Part shown: in pieces, positions 1 through 5,693 of the stretch
How the letters are laid out: each line of letters opens with the position of its first letter
Numbering within the stretch: position 1 is the first letter of the stretch
Assembly (NCBI GenBank): GCA_021767325.1
Contig: JAASTM010000183.1
Coordinates: 1 to 5,693, forward strand
Length of the DNA stretch: 5,693 nt
Direction: 5' to 3'
Origin: Spirochaetales bacterium
GTDB taxonomy: Bacteria > Spirochaetota > Spirochaetia > DSM-16054 > Sediminispirochaetaceae
Notes under the pieces: model-generated
Database searches by the model: none
What the model saw: only the letters and a program-made list of their open reading frames with translations
What the model was told of the DNA's origin: nothing
Program-made: the position numbers and the translations under genes

Positions 1-995
1 ACAGCGTGGCTGAAAACAGCGGCGGCGCTCTGGCGGGGCTGCGGGAGGGACGACGTTCACTGCGACAGGTCTCCGAAATTCTCCCCGATATGGAAGAACA
101 GGCCTCCCGTCTGGAGAATGCCTTTTATGAGGTCGAGGATATTCTGCAAACGGTAAAGGACCGGCAGGAACAGCTTACTTTTTCACCGAACCGGCTGGAG
201 GAGTGTGAAGAGCGGCTGCAGCAGATTCACAAGCTAGAGAAGAAATACGGCAACAGTATAGATGAGGTACTCGCTTATCGGGATTCCTCGAAAGAGCGTC
301 TGGCCTCGATGGAAAACCAGGAAGAGCAGCAACAGGAGTTGGCTGCCCGGATACAGCAGATGGAAGCGCAGGTAGTGAAGCAGGCGAAACAGCTCTCCTC
401 ACGCCGTAAGACCGCCGCCGAGGAACTCGAAAAGCGTATCGAAACAAAGCTTCAGTCCCTAGGTATGCAGAACTCTCATTTTCAGATCTCCACCACCTAC
501 CGGGAGAGCAAGAGCGGCGGGCATGCCTGCGGGCCCCACGGATATGATAGAATAGAGTTTCGAATTGCACCGAATCGCGGAGAAGAGATGCGCCCTCTGC
601 GTGAGATCGCCTCCGGAGGTGAGATCTCACGCATAATGCTGGCAATCAAGAGTGTATTTGCGGAGACTGATCAGATCTCCGCGCTCATATTCGACGAGAT
701 CGACACCGGTATCGGCGGAGAGGTGGCCCGGGCGGTTGGTGAGCACCTGGCTCAACTGGGAGCGCACAAGCAAATTCTCTGCATCACACACCTTGCCTCC
801 ATCGCGGTTCGTGCCGATAATCATTTAAAAGTGGTAAAATATGAGCAGGAGGGCAGAACTCTCACGAAGGTCGAGCCGGTAACGGATGCGCAGCGGGTAG
901 AGGAGATTGCCCGGATGCTCTCCGGTGATCGAAACGATGAAACATCCAGACGACACGCCCTGGAATTGCTGGAACGCTATCATGCGGAGGAGTGA
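1..995 (+). CDS. recN: DNA repair protein RecN, C-terminal part (5' end outside window)
   Basis: RecN is a cytosolic SMC-like ATPase that acts early in double-strand-break repair. The reading frame is open to the left edge (codons in phase with position 3), so the GTG at 6 is an internal codon. About 330 residues of a usual 550-570 are present and the Walker A half lies outside. Counting from that GTG, residues about 30-150 are a Glu/Gln/Lys-rich coiled coil, the second arm of the hairpin. The C-terminal ATPase lobe follows: ABC signature ASGGE at 202-206, Walker B ALIFDE with D230/E231 and the D-loop DTGIGG, then the switch histidine in ITHL at 262. The segment GYDRIEF before the signature and REIASGGEISR match RecN rather than SMC or RecF. 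The D-loop reads GIGG where GISG is usual, and the H-loop reads THLASIA rather than THLPQVA; both keep the key residues. The stop overlaps the next start by 4 bases. The family call is firm. Confidence 0.96.
   Translation, partial: SVAENSGGALAGLREGRRSLRQVSEILPDMEEQASRLENAFYEVEDILQTVKDRQEQLTFSPNRLEECEERLQQIHKLEKKYGNSIDEVLAYRDSSKERLASMENQEEQQQELAARIQQMEAQVVKQAKQLSSRRKTAAEELEKRIETKLQSLGMQNSHFQISTTYRESKSGGHACGPHGYDRIEFRIAPNRGEEMRPLREIASGGEISRIMLAIKSVFAETDQISALIFDEIDTGIGGEVARAVGEHLAQLGAHKQILCITHLASIAVRADNHLKVVKYEQEGRTLTKVEPVTDAQRVEEIARMLSGDRNDETSRRHALELLERYHAEE
986..990 (+). promoter_or_regulatory. Shine-Dalgarno GGAGG for the gene after recN
   Basis: GGAGG lies inside the last codons of recN. 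It is only 1 base before the GTG at 992 but 7 bases before a second in-frame GTG at 998. The spacing therefore favours initiation at 998, which would shorten the product by two residues and leave 2 bases between the recN stop and the start. Confidence 0.6.
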
Positions 996-1810
996 AGGTG
1001 GCAAAGGTTAGTAACGAGGCCAAGCGGCGCTATTATGATAAAATAAAAGAGTATAAAAGCATCGTGGACAAACTGGCTCAGCATGAAAACAGCATCCAGC
1101 AGATCATGGAACAGGCGGAAACCGGACAATCCTATCAGCGCCTGACTCTGGCCGATGAAGGCCTGAACATGGTTTCCTACTACCTGTTGATGAATCGGCT
1201 GTCGGTCTCCCTGCTCGGTATAAAAAATGAAGGTTTTCTGAACAATGCCAGAAAAGCGTGTTATAAAAGTATCATCTATCTCGAGGATGTGGTCACCAGT
1301 TATATCGATGTGCCGTATTCGGAATATGAAGAGTATCTCGACGAGATTGTGGAGTTCGACTATCAGCAGCGGTGGAATCTCCTTTCCAAGCTTGGGTTTG
1401 CAATCGATTCACTTATTGAAAGTTACGGGAGTAATTCGAAGTGGAAGTGGTCCTTCGTCGAGTTGGAGGGGCGTTTTGCTACTATTTCAAAGAATATGCT
1501 CAACCTCAAGCAACTGATAATCAATCTCGATCCCCGGGCTGAAGGGTATAAGGTCTATAAGGCCCACATGGGAATGGTAAAACGCCTGCTCGAAGAGTCT
1601 GCCAACAACTACCGGCAGAAATACGAGCTCTCCACACTACGAATTGACGATTTCAAGCTGGCAATACGTTACCTTGCAGCACTGCGACGTCTGCACATAC
1701 TTTTGGGTGAAACCGAGGAGAGTGAGGTTATCAAGAAAAAAATTGATGTCTGGAAAAGTAAGATGGAAGCCGACAGCAAGAGCCAGGAAAAGATAAAGAA
1801 GCGTGGTTAA
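992..1810 (+). CDS. Uncharacterised soluble helical protein, 272 aa
   Basis: I do not recognise the family. The predicted product is cytosolic: there is no signal peptide, membrane segment or lipobox. It is rich in Lys, Glu, Tyr, Leu and Ile, with few Pro or Gly, and reads as alpha-helical nearly throughout, for example the N-terminal stretch to residue about 45 (KRRYYDKIKEYKSIVDKL) and the strongly basic tail (KSKMEADSKSQEKIKKRG). The centre has an acidic, aromatic patch (YSEYEEYLDEIVEFDYQQRW, about residues 109-128). No catalytic motif is visible, so a scaffold or adaptor role is more likely than an enzyme, but this is inference. It overlaps recN by 4 bases (GTGA) and sits 7 bases ahead of the propeller-like gene, so it is probably co-translated with both. 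The start is either GTG 992 or GTG 998; the ribosome-site spacing favours 998. That it is a real gene is supported by tight packing and natural protein composition. Confidence 0.85.
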   Translation: MKVAKVSNEAKRRYYDKIKEYKSIVDKLAQHENSIQQIMEQAETGQSYQRLTLADEGLNMVSYYLLMNRLSVSLLGIKNEGFLNNARKACYKSIIYLEDVVTSYIDVPYSEYEEYLDEIVEFDYQQRWNLLSKLGFAIDSLIESYGSNSKWKWSFVELEGRFATISKNMLNLKQLIINLDPRAEGYKVYKAHMGMVKRLLEESANNYRQKYELSTLRIDDFKLAIRYLAALRRLHILLGETEESEVIKKKIDVWKSKMEADSKSQEKIKKRG

Positions 1811-1817
1811 CTAATAT

Positions 1818-2897
1818 ATGAGTTCGGGCGGAGGATTCTTTTTCAAATTCACAGCTATAATTGCGGTCGCAGTATACGTGCTTCTTGGCAGCTACACTGT
1901 GCAGCCTGGGGCTGCATATATACAGGACTGGTCGCTGGAGGTGGCTTCCGCAGAGGTTCAGGAAGAACCGGGAGAGACCGACGGAGCGTGGATACCTTTT
2001 CGTGTACGGGACTATTTCGGGTATGTGCAGGGCGACGGGAAGCTCCTGCTGCGCAATCCGGTCCGCTGGAATGTGGCCCTTACCGCGGAGACCTTCTGTA
2101 ATTACAGCCGGCAGGGAAACAATTTAGTGATCAGAGACCCCCGGCGCAATTACCTGTACCCCCTGAACATGGACGGCTATCCGATAGCAAGAAACGGAGC
2201 CTACTATGTCCTCAGCCCCGACCTGACCGGGCTGACCGCCTTCAGTTCAACCGGGGAGTTCGGCTTCAGTCGTGAATTCTCGAGTCTTATTACCTCGCTC
2301 GATGCCAATGAAACTGCCGTGGGGATCGGTCTGCTAAATGGAAGCGTAGAGCTTTTCAACCAGGACGGGAGCTACCGGGTGGGCGTACGACCGGAGACTA
2401 GCCGGATCAATGTAGTCTACGGAACCGCGCTGTCAAATGACTCGAAATATCTTGCTATGGTACACGGGATCGATTCCCAGTATCTATCGCTCTATGCCTT
2501 GAATGGTGCCAATTTTCGTCTTCTCGCCCAGCGAGAGTTGACTGAACCGACTCGATCGCAGACTCCCGTCGGTTTTTCGAGAAACGGAGAGTTTCTGCTG
2601 TGTAAAGATGGTGCGAGAGTCCTGGTCCTGTCAACTGAGGATACGACTCGTGAATATGTTCTGCCGTTTGACGGGCAGCTCGTTGACTTTGAGTTCTTGC
2701 CAGAGCTCGAAGCTGTGTATCTGCTTTCTACGGTGGATGGCGATGCAGTGCTTTCAATCTATTCGGAGGATGGCCGTCAGTACAGCCGGGAAGAGTTTCC
2801 CGGGGATGCTCACTGGCTGCACAGCGGGGAAAATGCCTTGTACATAGGCAGCGAAAACCAACTGAAAAAGATTGTGATTGAGAGGTCTTTCGAATGA
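1818..2897 (+). CDS. Signal-anchored beta-propeller-like (WD40-like) protein
   Basis: The 359-residue product starts with a short Gly-rich tip and a single hydrophobic segment (residues about 11-28, TAIIAVAVYVLLGS). No cysteine lies near it, so this is a signal anchor or uncleaved signal rather than a lipoprotein; cleavage after PGAA (residue 33) is possible. The remaining ~320 residues should be periplasmic. They contain repeated beta-strand patterns typical of propeller blades: a small/hydrophobic run, an Asp/Asn-Gly turn, then a strand ending in L-Y or L-V. Examples are ALSNDSKYLAMVHG from 204, GFSRNGEFLLCKDG from 252 and DAVLSIYSEDGRQY near the end. I see no catalytic motif, so ligand or protein binding is the likely job. 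The gene lies 7 bases after its upstream neighbour and overlaps the LytM-like gene by 4 bases (ATGA), suggesting a functional pair. No good ribosome site precedes the ATG. The fold assignment is by pattern only; the gene itself is secure. Confidence 0.8.
   Translation: MSSGGGFFFKFTAIIAVAVYVLLGSYTVQPGAAYIQDWSLEVASAEVQEEPGETDGAWIPFRVRDYFGYVQGDGKLLLRNPVRWNVALTAETFCNYSRQGNNLVIRDPRRNYLYPLNMDGYPIARNGAYYVLSPDLTGLTAFSSTGEFGFSREFSSLITSLDANETAVGIGLLNGSVELFNQDGSYRVGVRPETSRINVVYGTALSNDSKYLAMVHGIDSQYLSLYALNGANFRLLAQRELTEPTRSQTPVGFSRNGEFLLCKDGARVLVLSTEDTTREYVLPFDGQLVDFEFLPELEAVYLLSTVDGDAVLSIYSEDGRQYSREEFPGDAHWLHSGENALYIGSENQLKKIVIERSFE
2880..2885 (+). promoter_or_regulatory. Shine-Dalgarno GAGAGG for the LytM-like gene
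   Basis: GAGAGG lies 8 bases before the ATG at 2894, inside the last codons of the propeller-like gene. This supports the chosen start despite the 4-base overlap and allows translation both by coupling and by independent initiation. Confidence 0.6.
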
Positions 2898-3790
2898 AGA
2901 CGCGGATACCGGGCTGGTTTTATGCAGGCAGCATTGTTCTCGGATTGCTGCTGTCGGCTCAATCAGTTTTTTCGTTTGAATGGCCGCTCAGCGACCCGCA
3001 GGTGGTCTCCACCTTCGGCAGTCCGGATGGCCGCAGTTATAAAAAAGGAATAGAAATCGCCTCCAGTGAAAATAAAATTACCCCTATTGAAGGTGGAGAA
3101 GTTATTTTCAGGGGCAGTGAATATGCACTGGGAAAACACGACATTCCCTTACCCCTGGGCAATATGATAGTTCTCCAGCATGAACGGGGAATTCGATCGG
3201 TGTATGGACATCTGTCCGCTCCTGCTGAGCAGGAGGAGCCGTATTATGACATAACTGCCTCCTTCGGCGGAATCGGTAAAACTGGAATCATAAGCGGCGA
3301 GTTCATCTTTTTGCAGATTATCGATAGCGAAGTGAACCGCTTTGTCAATCCTATGCTTTCGCTTCCATTGCTCGAAGATACCACTGAACCGCAGCTCAAT
3401 TCCGTCTCTCTTCAGGCGGAGGGTTCTATCAATCAGTTGAGCCGCAACACCGAGGTGGCGCAGGGAGAGTACCGGCTGCTGGTAGAGACATTTGATGTCA
3501 GTTCGGCTCTGAACTCTCTCCACCGGATGGCTCCGTACTCCATCAAGGTATACTTGAATGGAGAAGAACAGATTTCTCTCGGATTCGAATCGCTTTCGGT
3601 AAACGACTGGTCGGCCGTCCCCACTTCGCAACGCTCCGTAAGCGCTGCCAGGTTGTATTCGGACCAATGGACATATAATCTCGGCCGATTGATTCTTCAG
3701 CCGGGAGTGGCTCTGATCGAGGTCTTCGTGAGTGATTTTGCCGGGAACGAGACGGCCACAACTTACCGGCTGCAGGTAACGGCCCGATGA
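2894..3790 (+). CDS. Secreted LytM/M23-fold protein with degenerate active site
   Basis: The 298-residue product has a Sec signal peptide: MKTR, a hydrophobic core at about residues 9-22, and a likely cut after VFS at 27. Residues about 30-158 align by eye with the LytM (M23 peptidase) fold: WPLSDPQVVSTFG, then the YKKGIEIA stretch, EGGEVIFRG, GNMIVLQHERGIRSVYGHLS, and a C-terminal strand ending in VNPM. The zinc and catalytic residues of active M23 enzymes are mostly lost: HxxxD is K50xxxE54 and HxH is F137-I-F139; only the histidine of YGH (H106) remains. It should therefore not cleave peptidoglycan. Known inactive LytM proteins (EnvC, NlpD) activate amidases, so a regulatory or binding role is reasonable inference. 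From about residue 162 (DTTEP) to the end is a beta-rich, Ig-like domain closing with DFAGNETATTYRLQV, a type also attached to M23 domains elsewhere. The gene overlaps both neighbours by 4 bases. The fold is confident, the function is not. Confidence 0.85.
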   Translation: MKTRIPGWFYAGSIVLGLLLSAQSVFSFEWPLSDPQVVSTFGSPDGRSYKKGIEIASSENKITPIEGGEVIFRGSEYALGKHDIPLPLGNMIVLQHERGIRSVYGHLSAPAEQEEPYYDITASFGGIGKTGIISGEFIFLQIIDSEVNRFVNPMLSLPLLEDTTEPQLNSVSLQAEGSINQLSRNTEVAQGEYRLLVETFDVSSALNSLHRMAPYSIKVYLNGEEQISLGFESLSVNDWSAVPTSQRSVSAARLYSDQWTYNLGRLILQPGVALIEVFVSDFAGNETATTYRLQVTAR

Positions 3791-4641
3791 AGACCTTCTC
3801 GAAGACTCCACGAGAATCCTCTTCCGTACGCATTGCATGTCCAATATGTGGTGATGTCCCGGCGCGTCCGCTGTGGCACTTGAATGGCTTCGCTTTCTCC
3901 CGCTGTACGGGCTGTGGGCTCCTGTATCAGAATCCGCAACCAGACCACAGCGAACTCGTCCAGCGCTACGACGATGAGTATTTCGACTACGAAATCGAGA
4001 ACCAGGAACCCTTTTTACAGCTGAACCTGCTCGGACTGCAGGATGTCGGTTTTTTCGAGGATATTCAGCCAAAGGCTCTCTCAGGGGCGGCTCCGCGGTT
4101 TGTAGATGTGGGTTGTGCAACCGGTCGCCTTATCCAGCATCTACAGGCCCTGGGCTGGGATGAACAGGGAGTTGAGGTGTGCAGACCGGCTGCGGAATAT
4201 GGAAGACGGGAGCGAGCTGTCTCCATTTTTACAGGTACTCTGGAGGAAGCCCGCCTGGCCGCCGGCGAGTTTGATGTGGTGCATGCCAGCCACGTTATTG
4301 AGCATCTGCAGAATCCGGGATCGTTTTTGGATGAAGCCTTTCGGCTGCTCAAACCGAATGGACACCTGATTTTGATAACCCCGAACAGCGACGGATTTCA
4401 GGCAAAACTCATGCGCAGCCGCTGGCGATCGGCAATCGCAGATCATATGCTGCTGTTCTCACGGAGAACCCTCTCACTACTGCTGAAAAAGCACGGCTTT
4501 CAGGTTGAAAAGAGCAGAACTTGGGGTGGAATACCGCAGGGAATGGCCCCCGGCCCTGTTAAAAAAGTTGCCGACCGTCTGGCAAAGGCCTTTGGCTGGG
4601 GCGATGTTATGGTTCTTCGAGCTCGGAAATCGATCGAATAA
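3787..4641 (+). CDS. Class I SAM-dependent methyltransferase with N-terminal zinc ribbon
   Basis: This cytosolic 284-residue enzyme should transfer a methyl group from S-adenosylmethionine to an unidentified substrate. Four cysteines near the N-terminus (CPIC at 18-21 and CTGC at 40-43, followed by GLLYQNPQP) form a probable zinc ribbon. The Rossmann domain begins with motif I, FVDVGCATG (D107 to G113); the acidic residue after strand 2 is E130 in GVEVC. The segment FDVVHASHVIEHL (162-174) and the following LLKPNGHLILITPN are the usual motifs of the Methyltransf_11/UbiG-like group. The zinc-ribbon-plus-UbiG-like layout is common in envelope-sugar and secondary-metabolite clusters, but here it ends an operon with exported proteins, so the substrate cannot be named. 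The start at 3787 makes a 4-base overlap (ATGA) with the LytM-like gene; the ribosome site is weak (AGG at 3774-3776), which suggests coupling. The 3' end overlaps the convergent - strand gene by 35 bases. Confidence 0.92.
   Translation: MKTFSKTPRESSSVRIACPICGDVPARPLWHLNGFAFSRCTGCGLLYQNPQPDHSELVQRYDDEYFDYEIENQEPFLQLNLLGLQDVGFFEDIQPKALSGAAPRFVDVGCATGRLIQHLQALGWDEQGVEVCRPAAEYGRRERAVSIFTGTLEEARLAAGEFDVVHASHVIEHLQNPGSFLDEAFRLLKPNGHLILITPNSDGFQAKLMRSRWRSAIADHMLLFSRRTLSLLLKKHGFQVEKSRTWGGIPQGMAPGPVKKVADRLAKAFGWGDVMVLRARKSIE
4561..4585 (-). terminator. Probable intrinsic terminator of the - strand gene, inside the methyltransferase gene
   Basis: Read on the - strand, 21 bases after the stop codon (4609-4607), TTGCC (4585-4581) pairs with GGCAA (4572-4568). 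A further two pairs are possible past a bulged base, and after one C comes a run of six T (4566-4561). On the + strand no T-run follows the stem, so it would act in one direction only. The stem is short, so strength is uncertain, but the position is what a terminator of this gene would require. Confidence 0.5.
4607..4641. other. Convergent 3' overlap of two coding regions (35 bases)
   Basis: The stop of the - strand gene (TAA read at 4609-4607) lies inside the methyltransferase gene, and the methyltransferase stop (TAA at 4639-4641) lies inside the - strand gene. The shared bases encode the last residues of both proteins (VMVLRARKSIE and SISELEEP). They include the short palindromes CGAGCTCG (4618-4625) and TCGATCGA (4630-4637). 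Full-length transcripts would therefore be complementary at their 3' ends. Confidence 0.85.
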
Positions 4642-5693
4642 TGTCGTCGGCATAAATTCCCATCACTTGCGACAGGTCGAGTACCATTCTCAGTTTTTCA
4701 CGCTCCTTTGTTCCGAGCTCGGCCAGTTTTTCCGGATCTATTTTGAGATAGGTATGATACCTTTGTGGTTGGTCGGCCAGTTTTTTACGGTAGCTGCTCA
4801 GGTGGTGAAATACTATTTTCTGGGGTATTGTCAAATCCGGCTCGATCGAAGCGGCCCGGAGGGCATTGATGAGTCTGACCATATAGCTGCAGCCTACACG
4901 GCACCCGTCTACTGAAATCTGTTCGAAAAAGTCACGCAGCAGCATCGTGAGTTGCTCGTGAATGTGCGGCACTTCAATTTTTATATCGTAGCGGGCGGCA
5001 AACAGCAGAATATCTTCTACCTTTACAATCTCCTCTTTCGTAAGCACACCGGTACCGAGTCTCAGATGGCGATAGAGCAGGGTTGTGGCTGCTATCTCGG
5101 CGGAATGGCGGATTATGGGTGGAATCCGGGCGTCGAGATGTGAGGCCTCCTGCAATGCAAAGCGGATATCCTCAAAAGTCTCGGCTGAGTATTCGGCCAG
5201 GGAGGCTTCGGTCGACCTCACCAGATAGTTGGTCAGGGTTTGCCGCAGTTCCAGGGGCAGCTGTGAGAGATCTTCGATGAACTCTTGCGGCTCTCCGGCC
5301 TGAAGATTTTTCACCGATATGTTTAAACTGCCGGAAGAATCGTTTTCAGCTTTGAATTCGTAGTTGAATTCTTTCTGCCGGGTTGTGTCGATTAGTTTGA
5401 GTTCTGTAGTCAACGGTTGTTTCGAGAGCTCCTTCAGCTGCAGCAAATCGAAAAAGCCGTAGTGCGGCTGGGTTTCTTCATGCTTGTAGATGATTCGGCG
5501 GATAAAAAAGTATGTGGCCGCTTCGACACCGTCTTTCTGCCATTGGCTTGACTCCCTCTCTAGAATATCCCGGCCGGTAACCTGATCCTCGATATTGCTG
5601 TGTGCCGATTCCAGGGTAGCTGCCAGTTCTCCGTACACGTCGTCAGTAAAAAATGGATTGTACAGCTTCAGCGCTTTGAGTGCATACCGTATG
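4607..5693 (-). CDS. C-terminal part of a putative GH57-associated (DUF3536-like) protein; 5' end outside window
   Basis: The frame is open to the right edge (18 extra codons before the GTG at 5638, beginning I-R-Y-A-L-K-A-L), so 361 residues of a longer protein are visible and GTG 5638 is probably not the start. No signal or membrane segment is seen. Except for a beta-rich stretch at about residues 85-130, it is helical, acidic and leucine-rich. From memory it follows the DUF3536 region found behind the catalytic domain in many glycoside hydrolase family 57 proteins: an RYAxxAL opening, SNI at 32-34 followed by GRDI, then LSQLPLELRQTL, a helix pair after RIPPIIRHSAE, and DILLFAARYDIKIEV. If so, the GH57 catalytic half lies beyond 5693 and the protein would act on alpha-glucans in the cytosol. 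The aligned motifs are weak, and an unrelated helical family remains possible. The gene converges on the methyltransferase gene with a 35-base coding overlap. Confidence 0.75.
   Translation of the reverse strand, partial: IRYALKALKLYNPFFTDDVYGELAATLESAHSNIEDQVTGRDILERESSQWQKDGVEAATYFFIRRIIYKHEETQPHYGFFDLLQLKELSKQPLTTELKLIDTTRQKEFNYEFKAENDSSGSLNISVKNLQAGEPQEFIEDLSQLPLELRQTLTNYLVRSTEASLAEYSAETFEDIRFALQEASHLDARIPPIIRHSAEIAATTLLYRHLRLGTGVLTKEEIVKVEDILLFAARYDIKIEVPHIHEQLTMLLRDFFEQISVDGCRVGCSYMVRLINALRAASIEPDLTIPQKIVFHHLSSYRKKLADQPQRYHTYLKIDPEKLAELGTKEREKLRMVLDLSQVMGIYADDIIRSISELEEP

Noticed and set aside
1030..1060. AT-rich patch near the start of the second gene, resembling a promoter
   Set aside because: It encodes a natural Tyr/Lys-rich helix (YYDKIKEYK) and no paired -35 and -10 boxes with normal spacing are visible.
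1811..1817. TAATAT resembling a -10 box just before the propeller-like gene
   Set aside because: No -35-like hexamer is found about 17 bases upstream, and a start point there would leave no room for a leader before ATG 1818.
3149..4120. Long open frame on the - strand (323 codons) crossing the LytM-like and methyltransferase genes
   Set aside because: It is rich in Arg, Ser, His and Pro with no motif, signal or fold-like pattern, and lies opposite two well-supported genes in one phase; it is a shadow of their codon bias.
4583..4594. 12-base perfect palindrome CAAAGGCCTTTG
   Set aside because: It has no loop, encodes ordinary residues (A-K-A-F) of the methyltransferase, and is isolated; a chance palindrome is likely, although it partly overlaps the - strand terminator stem.
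4720..4785. Exact 12-base direct repeat CGGCCAGTTTTT at 4720-4731 and 4774-4785, each resembling a stem followed by a T-run for the + strand operon
   Set aside because: The copies are 54 bases apart and in frame, and both encode Lys-Leu-Ala in the - strand gene, so coding explains them. The possible stems before the T-runs have only 3-4 pairs, too weak for a convincing + strand terminator.
4505..4915. Open + strand frame of 136 codons over the gene ends
   Set aside because: It lies within the end of the methyltransferase gene and opposite the - strand gene, in a different frame. Its hydrophobic run is the reverse reading of Lys/Gln-rich helices.

Overview
The window looks like an ordinary chromosomal stretch (mid-GC by eye) of a Gram-negative-type bacterium, most probably a spirochaete of the Treponema/Spirochaeta group. 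The grounds are the gene order (recN, then an unrecognised helical protein, a membrane-anchored propeller-like protein and an M23/LytM-like exported protein). As I recall, recN also lies close to an M23-like gene in Treponema pallidum, but this is memory and was not checked. Coding density is essentially complete. I found no RNA gene, mobile element, CRISPR array or intergenic gap over 10 bases.

Layout. Five genes run on the + strand in one tight cluster: (1) the C-terminal 60% of recN, cut by the left edge, to 995; (2) a 272-residue soluble, charged, helical protein with no recognised family, 992-1810; (3) a signal-anchored beta-propeller-like protein, 1818-2897; (4) a secreted LytM/M23-fold protein whose zinc ligands and catalytic histidine pair are mostly replaced, 2894-3790; (5) a zinc-ribbon class I SAM-dependent methyltransferase, 3787-4641. 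Three of the four junctions are 4-base stop/start overlaps and the fourth is a 7-base gap, so translational coupling in one operon is likely. A sixth gene comes in from the right edge on the - strand and ends at 4607. Its 361 visible residues resemble, from memory, the C-terminal DUF3536-type region of glycoside hydrolase family 57 proteins. It converges on the methyltransferase gene and the coding regions overlap by 35 bases.

How the genes may work together. RecN is a cytosolic SMC-like DNA-repair ATPase. Genes 3 and 4 act at or outside the inner membrane. The degenerate LytM fold of gene 4 suggests binding or regulation (as in EnvC/NlpD-type amidase activators) rather than peptidoglycan cleavage, and the coupled propeller protein could be its membrane partner. 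That pairing is inference. The most interesting items are the inactivated LytM protein with its propeller partner, the two unrecognised or weakly recognised proteins (gene 2 and the - strand gene), and an intrinsic-terminator-like hairpin for the - strand gene embedded in the methyltransferase coding sequence. I saw no clear evidence of a defence system or other exotic module.
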